This document shows positions 6,868-15,283 of a DNA stretch of 39,419 bases, piece after piece. Within the stretch, counting starts at the first letter, position 1. Each line of letters starts with the position of its first letter. The translations under genes were made by a program, and so were the position numbers. The DNA is from Acidobacteriaceae bacterium (GTDB lineage: Bacteria > Acidobacteriota > Terriglobia > Terriglobales > Acidobacteriaceae): the NCBI GenBank assembly GCA_030037545.1, contig JASHRF010000024.1:1-39419 (forward strand), read 5' to 3'. The notes under the pieces are model-generated. The model searched no databases, was not told the DNA's origin, and saw only the letters and a program-made list of their open reading frames with translations.

Positions 6868-7275
6868 ATGGCGCTTTTCACCTGGAGCGACGACTACTCG
6901 GTGGGAGTGAAAGCTCTCGACAGCCAGCATACCAACCTTTTCGACCTTCTCAACGAGCTGCACGACGCGATGATGGCCGGCAAGGGGCAGAGCGTGACCG
7001 GGACGCTGCTGCACAAGCTGGTCGACTACACGAAAGATCACTTTACGACGGAGGAGCGGCTGATGGAAGCTGCGCACTACCCCGCGCTGGCCCAGCATCG
7101 AGAGCATCACCACGCCCTGACCGGCAAAGTGGGCGAGTTCATGGGGCGTTTGAAAAAGGGCGATAGCGCGGTCAACATTGACCTGCTGATCTTCCTGCGC
7201 GACTGGCTGAAAAACCACATTCAGCGCGAGGACAAGGAATACGGGCCGTGGATGAAGAATCACGGGGTGAAATAG
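6868..7275 (+). CDS. Bacteriohemerythrin
   Basis: A 135-residue single-domain protein. All seven di-iron ligands are in place: H21, H58, E62, H77, H81, H117 and D122, in the motifs DSQHTNLF, DHFTTEE, HREHHH and NHIQREDK. It binds O2 reversibly through a non-heme di-iron centre and may store, deliver or sense oxygen in the cytoplasm. The start is the ATG at 6868, seven bases after AAGGAGA. An upstream in-frame codon at 6838 has no ribosome site. It converges on holA with a 48-nt gap. Confidence 0.93.
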   Translation: MALFTWSDDYSVGVKALDSQHTNLFDLLNELHDAMMAGKGQSVTGTLLHKLVDYTKDHFTTEERLMEAAHYPALAQHREHHHALTGKVGEFMGRLKKGDSAVNIDLLIFLRDWLKNHIQREDKEYGPWMKNHGVK

Positions 7276-7323
7276 AGCGCGGAGCGGCTTTCGGGTGTCC
7301 GAAGCGCGAGCGCGCGAGCCAGC

Positions 7324-8592
7324 TCAGCCGTTCTGGCTCTCGAAGGTGAGTTGCGCCGAGGCCCACGGGGGCGCAGCCGGAGGGGTCTCGGAGGCCAGGT
7401 CGTATACCAGGCGCTCCAGCACCAGGCGCTTGTCGGGCGGCGAGGAGCGCAGCTCGAGGTCGGCACGGGCCACCAGGCGCAAGGCGCGCGTGAGCTCGCG
7501 GGGGCTCTTATAGCGGTGCGCCTGGCGGATGAGATCGTCGGCGGCGAAGGGCGGCATGCGGAAGCCCTGCCACAGCGCCTGCCAGATGGCGCGCGAGTCG
7601 CGCACGTTTTTTTCGAGGATCACCAGCATCTGGCGAAAGGTGCGGGCCAGCATGTAGAGATGGCCGATGGCCATGTCCCCGCCGGCGTCGGAGCTGTTGA
7701 GCAAGCCTTGCAGCAGGGCCAGGGCGCGGACGCGGTCGCGGGCGCTGATGGCGTCGGTCAGCTCGTAGATCGAGCGCTGCTTGGCGGCCAGCACCATGGT
7801 CTCCACGTCGCCGAGGGTGATTTTGCCGCGATCGGTGGCGTAGAGCAGCAGCTTCTCGAGTTCCGAGCTGACCAGCATCATGTCCGCGCCCAGCGCGTCT
7901 ACCAGCTCGCGCGCGGCGTCGGAATCGATGCGCACGCCGGCCTGCTGCGCGGTGGTCACGGTAAAACGCAGGGCATCTTCCTCGGTGAGGCGCGCCAACT
8001 CCACCATGCCGCAGTGCTCGCCCAGCGATTCGGTGAGGCGGTCGAAGCGGTTCTTGTTGTCCAGGTCCATGCGCCTCGTGTCGGAGGGGATGCGCAGGAA
8101 ATCGGCGATGAAGAGCAGCAGGGCCTGCGGATTGGGGGAGCGGAAATAGCGATCGAGGGCGGCGAATTCTTCCTTTTTGGCGCCACGCGTGTAGAGCAAG
8201 CGCAGGTTGCGGACAAAGATGACTTGAAACGGCGCCATGAGCGACGGGGTTTGCGCAAGGTCGAGCACTTCAAAGATGGAAGTTTCGGCCAGGTCGAGAT
8301 CGGAGAGACAAAAGTCGCGCAGATCGGCGGGCACAAAGGCCTTGAGCACGGCGGCGCGGCAGCGGTCGAGAAGAAAAACTTCATCGCCAGCGAGCACATA
8401 GCCGGGGCGCAGCTCGCCTTTGCCGGCAGCGGCTGATTCGATTTGCGCAGTGAAGCGCTGCACGGCGGAAAGGCCCGCGCCTCCAGACGGACCAAATCGA
8501 GGTGGCGCGGAAGAAGAAGCGGAACTCCAGCGCTGGCCGGTCAAGAGGCACGCTCCGCGGCCCCGGCTCTTCGACCGGTGCGGGACATCCAT
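7324..8592 (-). CDS. holA: DNA polymerase III subunit delta
   Basis: The clamp-loader delta subunit, which opens the beta sliding clamp. The region GYVLAGDEVFLLDRCRAAVL matches the delta N-terminus, and LVDALGADMMLVSSELEKLL plus the following YATDRGKITLGDVETMV match the AAA-like lid domain. The domain III helical region follows to the end. The open frame gives 422 residues, about 70 more than usual. The first 43 are Arg/Ser/Pro-rich and unlike the family, so the true start is probably GTG at 8463 (379 residues, MQRFTAQIES), though its ribosome site (GGAGG) is rather far. lptE lies upstream in the same direction, an arrangement common in bacteria. Confidence 0.88.
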   Translation of the reverse strand: MDVPHRSKSRGRGACLLTGQRWSSASSSAPPRFGPSGGAGLSAVQRFTAQIESAAAGKGELRPGYVLAGDEVFLLDRCRAAVLKAFVPADLRDFCLSDLDLAETSIFEVLDLAQTPSLMAPFQVIFVRNLRLLYTRGAKKEEFAALDRYFRSPNPQALLLFIADFLRIPSDTRRMDLDNKNRFDRLTESLGEHCGMVELARLTEEDALRFTVTTAQQAGVRIDSDAARELVDALGADMMLVSSELEKLLLYATDRGKITLGDVETMVLAAKQRSIYELTDAISARDRVRALALLQGLLNSSDAGGDMAIGHLYMLARTFRQMLVILEKNVRDSRAIWQALWQGFRMPPFAADDLIRQAHRYKSPRELTRALRLVARADLELRSSPPDKRLVLERLVYDLASETPPAAPPWASAQLTFESQNG

Positions 8593-8698
8593 GCTGCGCG
8601 CGGTGCATTCAGAGCCGCGTTTCCCATGCGGCTCCAGAATAACGCTGGCAGAGGCCGCGGGGCGAGTCGAATCGCAAGGCTCGCCTCAGGAAAAGCGG

Positions 8699-9220
8699 TC
8701 ACAATCCCTCCAAGACGTCGGCCACGAGCTGGCGCGCAAAGTCGCGCGCCAGGCGGTCGACGGCGGCCGGATTTTCTTCGAGGAACTGGGGCAAATCAGT
8801 GGTGGATTGATACTGCTGACGGAAAACATACTTATCGTTGCGGTAGAGGACCCTGCCGTCGCGGTCCTTGAGCGTGACCGAAGCGACCACGGTGACGAGG
8901 AAGCTGGAGGATTGCTGGGTCGCGGTGTTGTAAGTGAGCGGCCGGACGGTTTCCTGCAGGATGGCGCCCTGCAGCACTGCGTCGGCGCCGGGGATGTCGC
9001 GCGGGGTGATCCGAAAATGCGTGCGGGCCGTGAACTCTTGGATTACCGCTTCGGTCATCGCGCGCGCGGTGCCATTGGCAACGGTGCGGTTGGCAAACTC
9101 AGGGACCGAAATGGTCTTGACATCCGGCGGCAGATGCGCGGCTGCGCCCAGGGTGTGATAGCCGCATCCGCCAAGGCAGAACACAGCGAAAGCCGCCAGA
9201 GCCGGCAGAAGGGGGCGCAT
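8699..9220 (-). CDS. lptE: LPS-assembly lipoprotein LptE
   Basis: A 173-residue outer-membrane lipoprotein. The N-terminus MRPLLPALAAFAVFCLGGCG has a lipobox with Cys19, followed by the family signature GYHTLG. The segments KTISVPEFANRT and later DAVLQGAILQETVRPLTYN are typical of LptE. The C-terminal helix (AVDRLARDFARQLVADVLEG) fits the family. LptE plugs the LptD barrel, which inserts lipopolysaccharide in the outer leaflet, so the cell is diderm with LPS. Gene order lptE-holA supports both assignments. It diverges from aroK across 71 nt. Confidence 0.9.
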   Translation of the reverse strand: MRPLLPALAAFAVFCLGGCGYHTLGAAAHLPPDVKTISVPEFANRTVANGTARAMTEAVIQEFTARTHFRITPRDIPGADAVLQGAILQETVRPLTYNTATQQSSSFLVTVVASVTLKDRDGRVLYRNDKYVFRQQYQSTTDLPQFLEENPAAVDRLARDFARQLVADVLEGL

Positions 9221-9291
9221 ATCTCGATGGTAACGCAGCGGCGGGCCAGGGATCAGGCGTCAGGAATCGGGGTTTCCCTATACTAGGAGAA

Positions 9292-9840
9292 GTGATCTTA
9301 CAAACGAATTCCGGACCAAGCTCCGCGCCGAAGCTGCGCCGCATTGTGCTGACCGGGTTTATGGGCTCGGGCAAGAGCACCGTGGGACCGCTGCTGGCGC
9401 GGCGGCTGGGCTGGCGGTTTATCGATCTAGATGACGTGATTGAGGCCGAAGCCGGCGCAAAAATCGCCGAGCTCTTCGCGCGCCACGGCGAAGCGGCGTT
9501 TCGCGATCGCGAACAGGCGGCTATCGCGCGGCTGGCGGGCGGAGAGGCAGTGGTGCTGGCTCTCGGAGGCGGCGCTATCGAGCGCGATGAGACGCGTGCC
9601 CTTTTGCTTTCGGACAAGAGCACGCTCCTCGTTCATCTGGAAGTTGAACTTGCCACCACGCTGACCCGCTGCCGCGGCACCGAGGAGACGCGCCCGGTTC
9701 TTGCGGATGAGGTCAACCTCAGCCGCCGCTACGAGCGCCGCCTGCCTCTCTACCGCAGCGCGCACGTTTCCATCGCTGCGGATACGCTCACCCCCGAAGA
9801 GCTGGTGGAGGCGATTCTGCGCGCCGCGGAGCTGAGATGA
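9292..9840 (+). CDS. aroK: Shikimate kinase
   Basis: A 182-residue kinase phosphorylating shikimate at the 3-OH in aromatic amino-acid synthesis. Walker A is GFMGSGKST (residues 22-30); DLDD (about 47-50), FRDRE and GGGA are the shikimate-binding and core motifs. The lid arginine region is present (TRPVLAD). The start is GTG at 9292 with AGGAGA only one base away, an unusually tight ribosome site. A short non-conserved N-terminal stretch precedes the P-loop. Standalone, divergent from lptE. Confidence 0.92.
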   Translation: MILQTNSGPSSAPKLRRIVLTGFMGSGKSTVGPLLARRLGWRFIDLDDVIEAEAGAKIAELFARHGEAAFRDREQAAIARLAGGEAVVLALGGGAIERDETRALLLSDKSTLLVHLEVELATTLTRCRGTEETRPVLADEVNLSRRYERRLPLYRSAHVSIAADTLTPEELVEAILRAAELR

Positions 9841-9875
9841 ACCGCACGAGCTAACGCCATCGCGCGGTGTGCGCG

Positions 9876-10988
9876 TTACCAGCGCGAGATGGTGAGCTTG
9901 TCGAGGTATAGGGTATTCGATCCCGAGCCGTTGCCGTCTACCTGGAAGTTGGTAACCAGTGACGGCACCCATCCGAGCGCGAACTCCGAGGGCACCGTGG
10001 CGTTAATCTTCGCTTCCGCGCCGTCGAGCCAAACCGAGTTGTAGGTTACGTTTCCGGAATCGTCGCGCGAATAGCTGATCTGCACATGATGCCATTGCTC
10101 TTTGCCCCAGCTCTGCACGTTGCACGAGGCACCGGAATGGACCCATACATCCTTGGGATTGGCCGGGCTGCCCTGGTTGGCGGTATAGTCCCAGGTGCCG
10201 GAGTAGCCATCGCACTGGAATCCGTAGATCACGGTGTTCCCGTTGGCCAGCACCTGATTCGTATCCAGCTCCAGGTTCTCCACATTGGTTGCGGAACTGG
10301 CCAAATAGACCCATCCGTCGTAGAAAAAATTGGCAGGGTTGGGATCGTTGGCGAAGGCTACGTTGTAGATCTCGCCGCCGTCGTTCGAAAAACTGGTATC
10401 GAACTGGCGCGCATTGCCGCTCAGCGAGGGCGAACTCACCATGTTCATGGAGCCGCTCGAGCTTGCGCCCGTGACCGGATCGTGCGCGGCTTGCCAGCCG
10501 ATGACCGCTTGAATATTGCTGACGACGGTGGCGTCGGAAGGCACCAGGGAGTTTTCGGGCGAACTGGAATCCGTAACCGCAACCGCCAGATCCTGATCGC
10601 AGCTTGCTCCCTGTTCTCCCCACGCTTTTACATGCAGTGTGTGCGTGCCCGTCTGTGCTGAAACGGGCGTGTTGATGGAGTTGCCGTTTGCCGCCACTGT
10701 ATCAGTACTGCTGTCGAGCGAGTAGCCGATCGAAGTGACCGCCTGCGACGAGCAAGTCGTGGCACTGGCCTCGAGCGTGAACGGTGAGCCCACCGCTGCG
10801 CCATTTGCCGGACTGCTGACGGTAATTCCGGAAGAAGACGCCGAAGAGGAACTGGATGAGCTGGAACCCGGCGTGACCGGCGATGTGGCCGCCGCAGTCT
10901 TGGCAGCAGAGCCGCCGCATCCGGCTCCAATTACTGCCAGAACTACGAGCAAAGAAAGAGCGAGGAAGCAATTTTTTAACAGATTCAC
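9876..10988 (-). CDS. Secreted lipoprotein, Ig-like plus LamG-like domain (paralog 1)
   Basis: A 370-residue predicted lipoprotein. I choose GTG at 10988 (MNLLKNCFLALSLLVVLAVI, lipobox IGAGC) over an ATG 18 codons upstream, because AAGGG precedes it and paralog 3 begins the same way. A Ser-rich linker follows, then an Ig-like domain starting VSSPANGAAVGSPFTLEASA with a Cys pair (TTCSS, GASCD). The C-terminal 200 residues look like a LamG/concanavalin-like sandwich (FFYDGWVYLASSATNVENLE, VIYGFQCDGYSGTWDYT, WHHVQISYSRD) and end LYLDKLTISRW. No catalytic residues are evident, so glycan binding or adhesion is a guess. It has its own promoter at 11561-11588 and a ~570-nt leader. Confidence 0.8.
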   Translation of the reverse strand: MNLLKNCFLALSLLVVLAVIGAGCGGSAAKTAAATSPVTPGSSSSSSSSASSSGITVSSPANGAAVGSPFTLEASATTCSSQAVTSIGYSLDSSTDTVAANGNSINTPVSAQTGTHTLHVKAWGEQGASCDQDLAVAVTDSSSPENSLVPSDATVVSNIQAVIGWQAAHDPVTGASSSGSMNMVSSPSLSGNARQFDTSFSNDGGEIYNVAFANDPNPANFFYDGWVYLASSATNVENLELDTNQVLANGNTVIYGFQCDGYSGTWDYTANQGSPANPKDVWVHSGASCNVQSWGKEQWHHVQISYSRDDSGNVTYNSVWLDGAEAKINATVPSEFALGWVPSLVTNFQVDGNGSGSNTLYLDKLTISRW

Positions 10989-11555
10989 GATTTGAAAATC
11001 CCTTCGTGTGGGTTTTTTCCCAAGACCGTTCAAGTCGTTCATTTCAGGAGTCGTTCAATGCTTCCGGCGGCCACGAGGCCGATCCAGGACGCACGCGGCA
11101 ACCGTTCTCATCTGGCCCGCATCTATCAGGTCAGCGGCTAAGTAGAACCGCCGCCTGGTCCCTGAGCGCCGTCCAACGTCGATTGCCGATGGCGGCGAAG
11201 CCCGGTAACGGAGCTTGCGTAAAATCACCGCGGCCTGCGCGAAATCGACTCAGCCGCTCGATTTCTCGTGGTGAACGGAAATTCCAGGCACACTTATCCC
11301 ACGCCTCGCGTAGGGAAGGTCCGCCTATCCTGATTTGTCTGGCTGCTTTCTTCAGCTGCTGCGGGCCGTTATGTCCGCAGCCAGCTACTCAGCCACCTCT
11401 TCGCGTACAACTCGGCGAGCAGAGGAGCTTGCCATGTCTGGCTAACCCGCATTTGGGAGGAGGCACCGTGCGCTTTCACGCACCAGGAAGTTACTCTTCT
11501 TCCCGCGCCGCGCCTTCCATATCTGGCCGTAGGCCGCCAGTCCATTGAGTTACTA
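10989..11555 (-). other. Long 5' leader of paralog 1
   Basis: No credible gene lies here. It is the predicted transcribed leader of the 9876-10988 gene, about 565 nt long. It shares blocks with the leader at 14207-14763: a 49-nt block (11385-11433), a GTGAAAGCG block (minus strand, 11471-11479) and a GCCTCCTYYCC block. Equal leader length and order of blocks suggest a functional element, perhaps a structured RNA, or retained sequence from gene duplication. Confidence 0.5.
11385..11433 (-). repeat. 49-nt conserved leader block, copy 1
   Basis: 41 of 49 positions are identical to 14565-14613 by my count, with no gaps; most differences are transitions. On the minus strand CCTCT and AGAGG can pair across the block. 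Both copies lie about 130-160 nt downstream of the promoter -10 and about 400 nt before the start codon. Confidence 0.7.
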
Positions 11556-11560
11556 AAGGC

Positions 11561-11588
11561 ATGATACACGTTTTCAGCAGCCCGTCCA
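11561..11588 (-). promoter_or_regulatory. Promoter of paralog 1
   Basis: Minus strand: -35 TGGACG at 11588-11583, 16-base spacer, -10 TATCAT at 11566-11561. The context GAAAACGTGTATSATGCC is the same as at 14770-14796, so the promoter was conserved with the gene family. Confidence 0.6.
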
Positions 11589-11591
11589 GCC

Positions 11592-11923
11592 TGGCCTTCC
11601 GACTTCGGAACTCCGCTCGCGCCGGAGAGAAGCAAGGCGAAAGCGGAATTGATGGCGAAGTTACTGGACAATCAGGCCGCGCGAAAATAACTGAGCATAT
11701 TCGTCTTAATTCGTATCGGGTGCGATGAAGCTGGAGCCGTCTTAAGCTAATCTAGGGCTCCAATGCGAATTTCCTGTCGTAATTTGTAGGTTATTTGTCT
11801 GACAAACTCCACTGTAGACAATCTGCTCCGGACTGCCAGAAAAGTCGTACCCTTTCTCGCCGGGTTACACGGTGCGCAATCCTCCTGGCAAGACCGGCAA
11901 GCAGGATCGGCGGAGGCAGGGAA
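11592..11923. other. Gene-free stretch between paralogs 1 and 2
   Basis: No gene seen. An inverted repeat GGAGCC (11733-11738) / GGCTCC (11756-11761) with a 17-nt loop may end transcription from paralog 2, but lacks a T-run. The stretch around 11785 (TTTGTAGGTTATTTGTCTGA) resembles 2062-2085 loosely. Confidence 0.4.
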
Positions 11924-13012
11924 TTACCAGCGCGAGATGGTCAGCTCATTCAGGTACACGGTATTCGTCCCGGAGCTGAGGCCGTCGATCTGGAAGTTAG
12001 TCAGCAGCACCGAGCTCCATCCGAGTGCGAACTCCGAGGGAACCGTGGCATTGATCTGCGCTTCGACTCCGTCCAGCCATACTGAGCTGTAGGTCACGTT
12101 TCCGGAGTCATCGCGCGAATAACTGATCTGAACGTGGTGCCAGGCATTCTGGGTCCATTTCCGCACATCGCAGGCTGCATTCGAGTGGACCCAATGGGTC
12201 GAGCCGCTTTCGTTCTCGGTGTAATCCCAGGTGCCCGAGTAACCGTCGCACTGGAACCCATAGATCACGGTGTCTCCGTTGGACACCACCTGATTCATAT
12301 CCATCTCCAGGTTGGCAATCGTGCTTGCCGAACCGGTGAGATACACCCATCCGTCATAGAAGAAGTTCGACGACGACTCATCGCTGCCGAAGCTCACGTG
12401 GTAAAGCTCGCCACCGGAGCCTGAGAAGCCGGTGTCGAACTCGCGGGCGTCGCCGCTGAGCGCGGGCGAGCTGACCAGGCTCATGGCGCCGCTGGAAGTC
12501 CCGCTGGTGCCGGGATCGTGCTGCTCTTCCCAGTTGCTCAACGACTCAATGGCTTTCACACTGATGGCGTCTGAAGGAATCAGCGAATTGACTGGCGAGG
12601 CAGCGTCAGCCACGTCCACTGACACGCTGGCGGCGCAGGTAGCGCCGCCATTGCCCCAGGCGGTGACATTTACAGTATGCGTGCCCGCGGCGGCGGTCAC
12701 CTGCGCGGAGAGCGACGTGCCGCTGGAGATTGTGGGGCTGGTGCTGCCGTCGAGGGCGTAGCCAATGGAAGTGACGGTTTGCCCGGAACAGGCGGAAGCG
12801 CTGGCCGACAGCTCAAACGGCGACGACACGGATGCGCCATTGGAAGGGCTGGCGATGGTGACGCCGCCAGAGGAAGGCTGGCTCGGGGCAGAAGGCGCCG
12901 GGGTGTTCACAGCGCCCGAGTCCGGCTTGGAAGAGGAGGTGTCGCATCCAGTGGTGTAAAGGGCCGCGGATGCGAGCAAACAAACAGCAAGGGAGATACC
13001 TTTCGACTCCAT
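11924..13012 (-). CDS. Secreted lipoprotein, Ig-like plus LamG-like domain (paralog 2)
   Basis: A 362-residue predicted lipoprotein. The ATG at 13012 gives MESKGISLAVCLLASAALYT followed by the lipobox TTGC; upstream in-frame codons add 51 unlikely residues. A Ser/Pro-rich linker leads to the Ig-like domain (GVTIASPSNGASVSSPFELS, with ACSGQ and ATCAA cysteines) and the LamG-like domain (FFYDGWVYLTGSASTIANLE, FQCDGYSGTWDYTENESGS), ending VYLNELTISRW. The C-terminal domain is very close to paralogs 1 and 3; linkers and signal peptides diverge. It follows paralog 3 after a 165-nt gap with a strong hairpin and lacks the long leader, so it may depend on read-through. Confidence 0.8.
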   Translation of the reverse strand: MESKGISLAVCLLASAALYTTGCDTSSSKPDSGAVNTPAPSAPSQPSSGGVTIASPSNGASVSSPFELSASASACSGQTVTSIGYALDGSTSPTISSGTSLSAQVTAAAGTHTVNVTAWGNGGATCAASVSVDVADAASPVNSLIPSDAISVKAIESLSNWEEQHDPGTSGTSSGAMSLVSSPALSGDAREFDTGFSGSGGELYHVSFGSDESSSNFFYDGWVYLTGSASTIANLEMDMNQVVSNGDTVIYGFQCDGYSGTWDYTENESGSTHWVHSNAACDVRKWTQNAWHHVQISYSRDDSGNVTYSSVWLDGVEAQINATVPSEFALGWSSVLLTNFQIDGLSSGTNTVYLNELTISRW

Positions 13013-13140
13013 GGGCCCATCCTGCAAACATAGATTTTTGCAGATCAAAAAGCTTGCCCGGCTGGATGCGCTGGTGGCGATTCCAGCCGCTTCAGGTGCT
13101 GCATGCGTGCACCATATTGTGTCGAACCATTTGCTCAATC

Positions 13141-13169
13141 GCCGTTGCGGCGGAATCTGCCGCAACGGC
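13141..13169 (-). terminator. Strong hairpin between paralogs 3 and 2
   Basis: GCCGTTGCGGC and GCCGCAACGGC form a perfect 11-bp stem around a 7-nt loop, 9 nt after the stop of the 13178-14206 gene. There is no T-run, so it may slow or stop polymerase only partly, or protect the 3' end. Confidence 0.6.
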
Positions 13170-13177
13170 GATTGGGT

Positions 13178-14206
13178 TCACCAGCGAGAGATCTTCAATT
13201 CGTCAAGGTAGACGGTGTTTGAGCCGGAGCCGAGGCCGTCGACCTGGAAGTTGGTGAGCAGAACCGGAGCCCATCCCAAGGCGAACGAGGAGGGGACGGT
13301 GGCATTGATACCGCTCTCCGCGCCGTCAAGCCAGACGGAGTGGTAAGTTACATCGCCGGAATCGTTGCGCGAGTAGCTGATCTGGACATGGTGCCAGGCG
13401 CTCCTGCTCCAGTTGCGCACGTCGCATGAGGCGCTGGAGTGCACCCAGTGGTCGGTGGGCTTGCTGGGAGTGCCGGCGTTCTCGGTATAGTCCCAGGTTC
13501 CGGAATAGCCGTCGCACTGGAACCCATAGATCACGGTCTGGCCGTCTGCAGCCACCTGGTTCATATCCATTTCCAGGTTGGCGATGCTGGATGCGCTGCT
13601 GGTCAAGTAGACCCATCCGTCGTAGAAGAAATTCTCGGACGAGGTATCATCGCCGAAAGCGACGTGGTAGATTTCGCCGCCGGAGCCCGAAAAGCTGGTC
13701 ACGAACTCGCGGCTATCGCCGCTTACGGCGGGCGAAGTTACCAGCTTCATGGAACCGCTGGAGGGACCGTCGGTGCCGGGATCGTTTGCCTCTTCCCATG
13801 TGCCCAGGGTCTGAATGTTGCTCACGCTGACGGCATCGGAGGGAACGGTGGACGAAGACGACGAATCGGTCACGGGATCGGTGACAGTGATGGCAACGTC
13901 GGTGACGCATGACGCGCCCTTATCGCCCCATGCTTTGACGTGCAGCGTGTGCGCACCCGCGGCAGCGGTGACCGCGGCGTCAATCGAAGTGGCATCTATG
14001 ATTGTGGTGTCGCTGCTGCTGTCGAGCGAGTAACCCATGGCGCTTACCGTCTGATCTGAGCAGGTGGTGGCAAGTGCGGAGAGCGTAAATGGCGTAGACA
14101 CGGTAGCGCCATTGCTAGGGGTGTTGACGGTAACGCTGGCCAGTGCCGGAATCGCGCAGGCCGCGAGCAGAGGAGAAGCGAGGAAAGAATTCCTGATCAT
14201 TTTCAC
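13178..14206 (-). CDS. Secreted protein, Ig-like plus LamG-like domain (paralog 3)
   Basis: A 342-residue secreted protein. GTG at 14206 follows AAAAGGGA; an ATG two codons later is possible. The signal peptide MKMIRNSFLASPLLAACAIP has no lipobox cysteine, so unlike its two paralogs it should be released or held otherwise. The Ig-like domain begins directly (SVTVNTPSNGATVSTPFTLS; Cys pairs at TTCSD and ASCVT). The LamG-like domain carries FFYDGWVYLTSSASSIANLE, FQCDGYSGTWDYTENAGTP and ends VYLDELKISRW. It has the strongest promoter of the set (14770-14796) and a long leader. Tandem duplication is the simplest origin of the three genes. Confidence 0.8.
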   Translation of the reverse strand: MKMIRNSFLASPLLAACAIPALASVTVNTPSNGATVSTPFTLSALATTCSDQTVSAMGYSLDSSSDTTIIDATSIDAAVTAAAGAHTLHVKAWGDKGASCVTDVAITVTDPVTDSSSSSTVPSDAVSVSNIQTLGTWEEANDPGTDGPSSGSMKLVTSPAVSGDSREFVTSFSGSGGEIYHVAFGDDTSSENFFYDGWVYLTSSASSIANLEMDMNQVAADGQTVIYGFQCDGYSGTWDYTENAGTPSKPTDHWVHSSASCDVRNWSRSAWHHVQISYSRNDSGDVTYHSVWLDGAESGINATVPSSFALGWAPVLLTNFQVDGLGSGSNTVYLDELKISRW

Positions 14207-14763
14207 GGGGTCCCTTTTCGAATAAGTGAAGTGATTCTTCCGGCTAGATTTACAGGCAGGCTTGCCGACCGGCGCGCAGGGCTGCTGTCCGCTGCAACCA
14301 AATCGAGGTTCCCCGCATCGACTCCGAGAGCGCCATGTGCGCTCGCTGTCGGCGTATCAGCATTGCCGGCTGCTCGAGAGCGCCGCTTCGAGATTGATGG
14401 GGAGTGAGTCTTCACAAACCTGCCTCAGGAGAACGTTCGTTCCATTTGCTCTGCGGTGGGTTTAGGACACAATTCTCCCGTTCCCTTGCGGGGGAGGGTC
14501 GTGCCTTTCGGGTTGTGGGGGCTGTTCTGAGCTACTTCAAGGCGCACAGCGCCTCGATTGCTATCTACTCAGCAACCTCTTCGCGCACAGCTTGGCGGGC
14601 AGAGGGTCTTGCTCTCTACTTCAGCTAAGCCAAACTCCGGCTCGATCAGAAAAGCCCAATCAGGAAAGGAGGCGTCGCGGCCCGAAGCCGGAATTCCGCT
14701 TTCACTCCGTTCCCCTGGAATCTCTTCATCCCTCACCGGCAGGCAACCAGTCTAGGAATTACT
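14207..14763 (-). other. Long 5' leader of paralog 3
   Basis: A predicted ~560-nt leader with no gene. Blocks shared with 10989-11555 occur in the same order: promoter context, GTGAAAGCG (minus strand, 14697-14705), GCCTCCTTTCC, and the 49-nt block at 14565-14613. Between blocks the two leaders differ strongly. Confidence 0.5.
14565..14613 (-). repeat. 49-nt conserved leader block, copy 2
   Basis: Partner of 11385-11433 (41 of 49 identical, ungapped). Both copies also read as similar short peptides on the minus strand (QAPLLAELYAKRWLSS against QDPLPAKLCAKRLLSR), so a decayed coding origin cannot be excluded. Confidence 0.7.
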
Positions 14764-14769
14764 AGGGGC

Positions 14770-14796
14770 ATCATACACGTTTTCCCGACTTGTCAA
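14770..14796 (-). promoter_or_regulatory. Promoter of paralog 3
   Basis: Minus strand: -35 TTGACA at 14796-14791, 15-base spacer, -10 TATGAT at 14775-14770, preceded directly by TG. Near-consensus boxes with a short spacer; the surrounding 18 bases match the paralog 1 promoter. Confidence 0.6.
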
Positions 14797-15283
14797 CTGC
14801 GTCTTTCGCGGGAAAATTTCAAGAAAAATCTACCCCTGAGCAACCGCGTAAAACTTACTTGCATCCCGCAAATTTTTCCGTTGCAGAGCGGAAAGAATTG
14901 CACAAATTCCGGAGTTTCCGACGGTTCCAGCGAGCGGCTGTACCACGAAAGTTGCAGGCCCGCCTGGGTGCACGGACAGCGGTCCGAGCGGTCGCAAAAC
15001 CCCGACACGGGGTGGGAAACGGCAGACAGCCCCTGATGAAAGCGGAGTGTCACGGGGGAGAGATTCAAGCGCGATCGTTTTGCACTGCTTACACACGATC
15101 CGCAGGACCCCGACAGAAAGCTTCCGGCTCCGGTTTCCTCCCGTCCGTTCATCGCCGGCTACCAAAACTGAAACAGCCCGGCTGCTGCTACTCGACACCC
15201 GGTTCCCCAACGCGCTCCGCCAAGCTTGTTATCATTAACGAAGGCCGTATTTTTCCCCTTGCCTGAAATTACCAGCCGCTTTC
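14797..15283. other. Gene-free stretch upstream of ctaB
   Basis: About 490 bases between the divergent promoter and ctaB. An open frame of 158 codons crosses it on the plus strand, but its composition (Arg/Ser/Pro-rich) and lack of motifs argue against a gene. The ctaB promoter should be here; TTGTTATCATTAACG near 15227-15241 is the only AT-rich candidate. Confidence 0.4.

Noticed and set aside
11200..11235. ACGCAAGCTCCG on the minus strand, resembling part of a c-di-GMP-I riboswitch
   Set aside because: The second half of the aptamer and the GAAA tetraloop receptor pattern are missing, and the sister leader lacks it.
14790..15266. 158-codon plus-strand frame before ctaB
   Set aside because: No motif, no ribosome site and biased composition; treated as intergenic.
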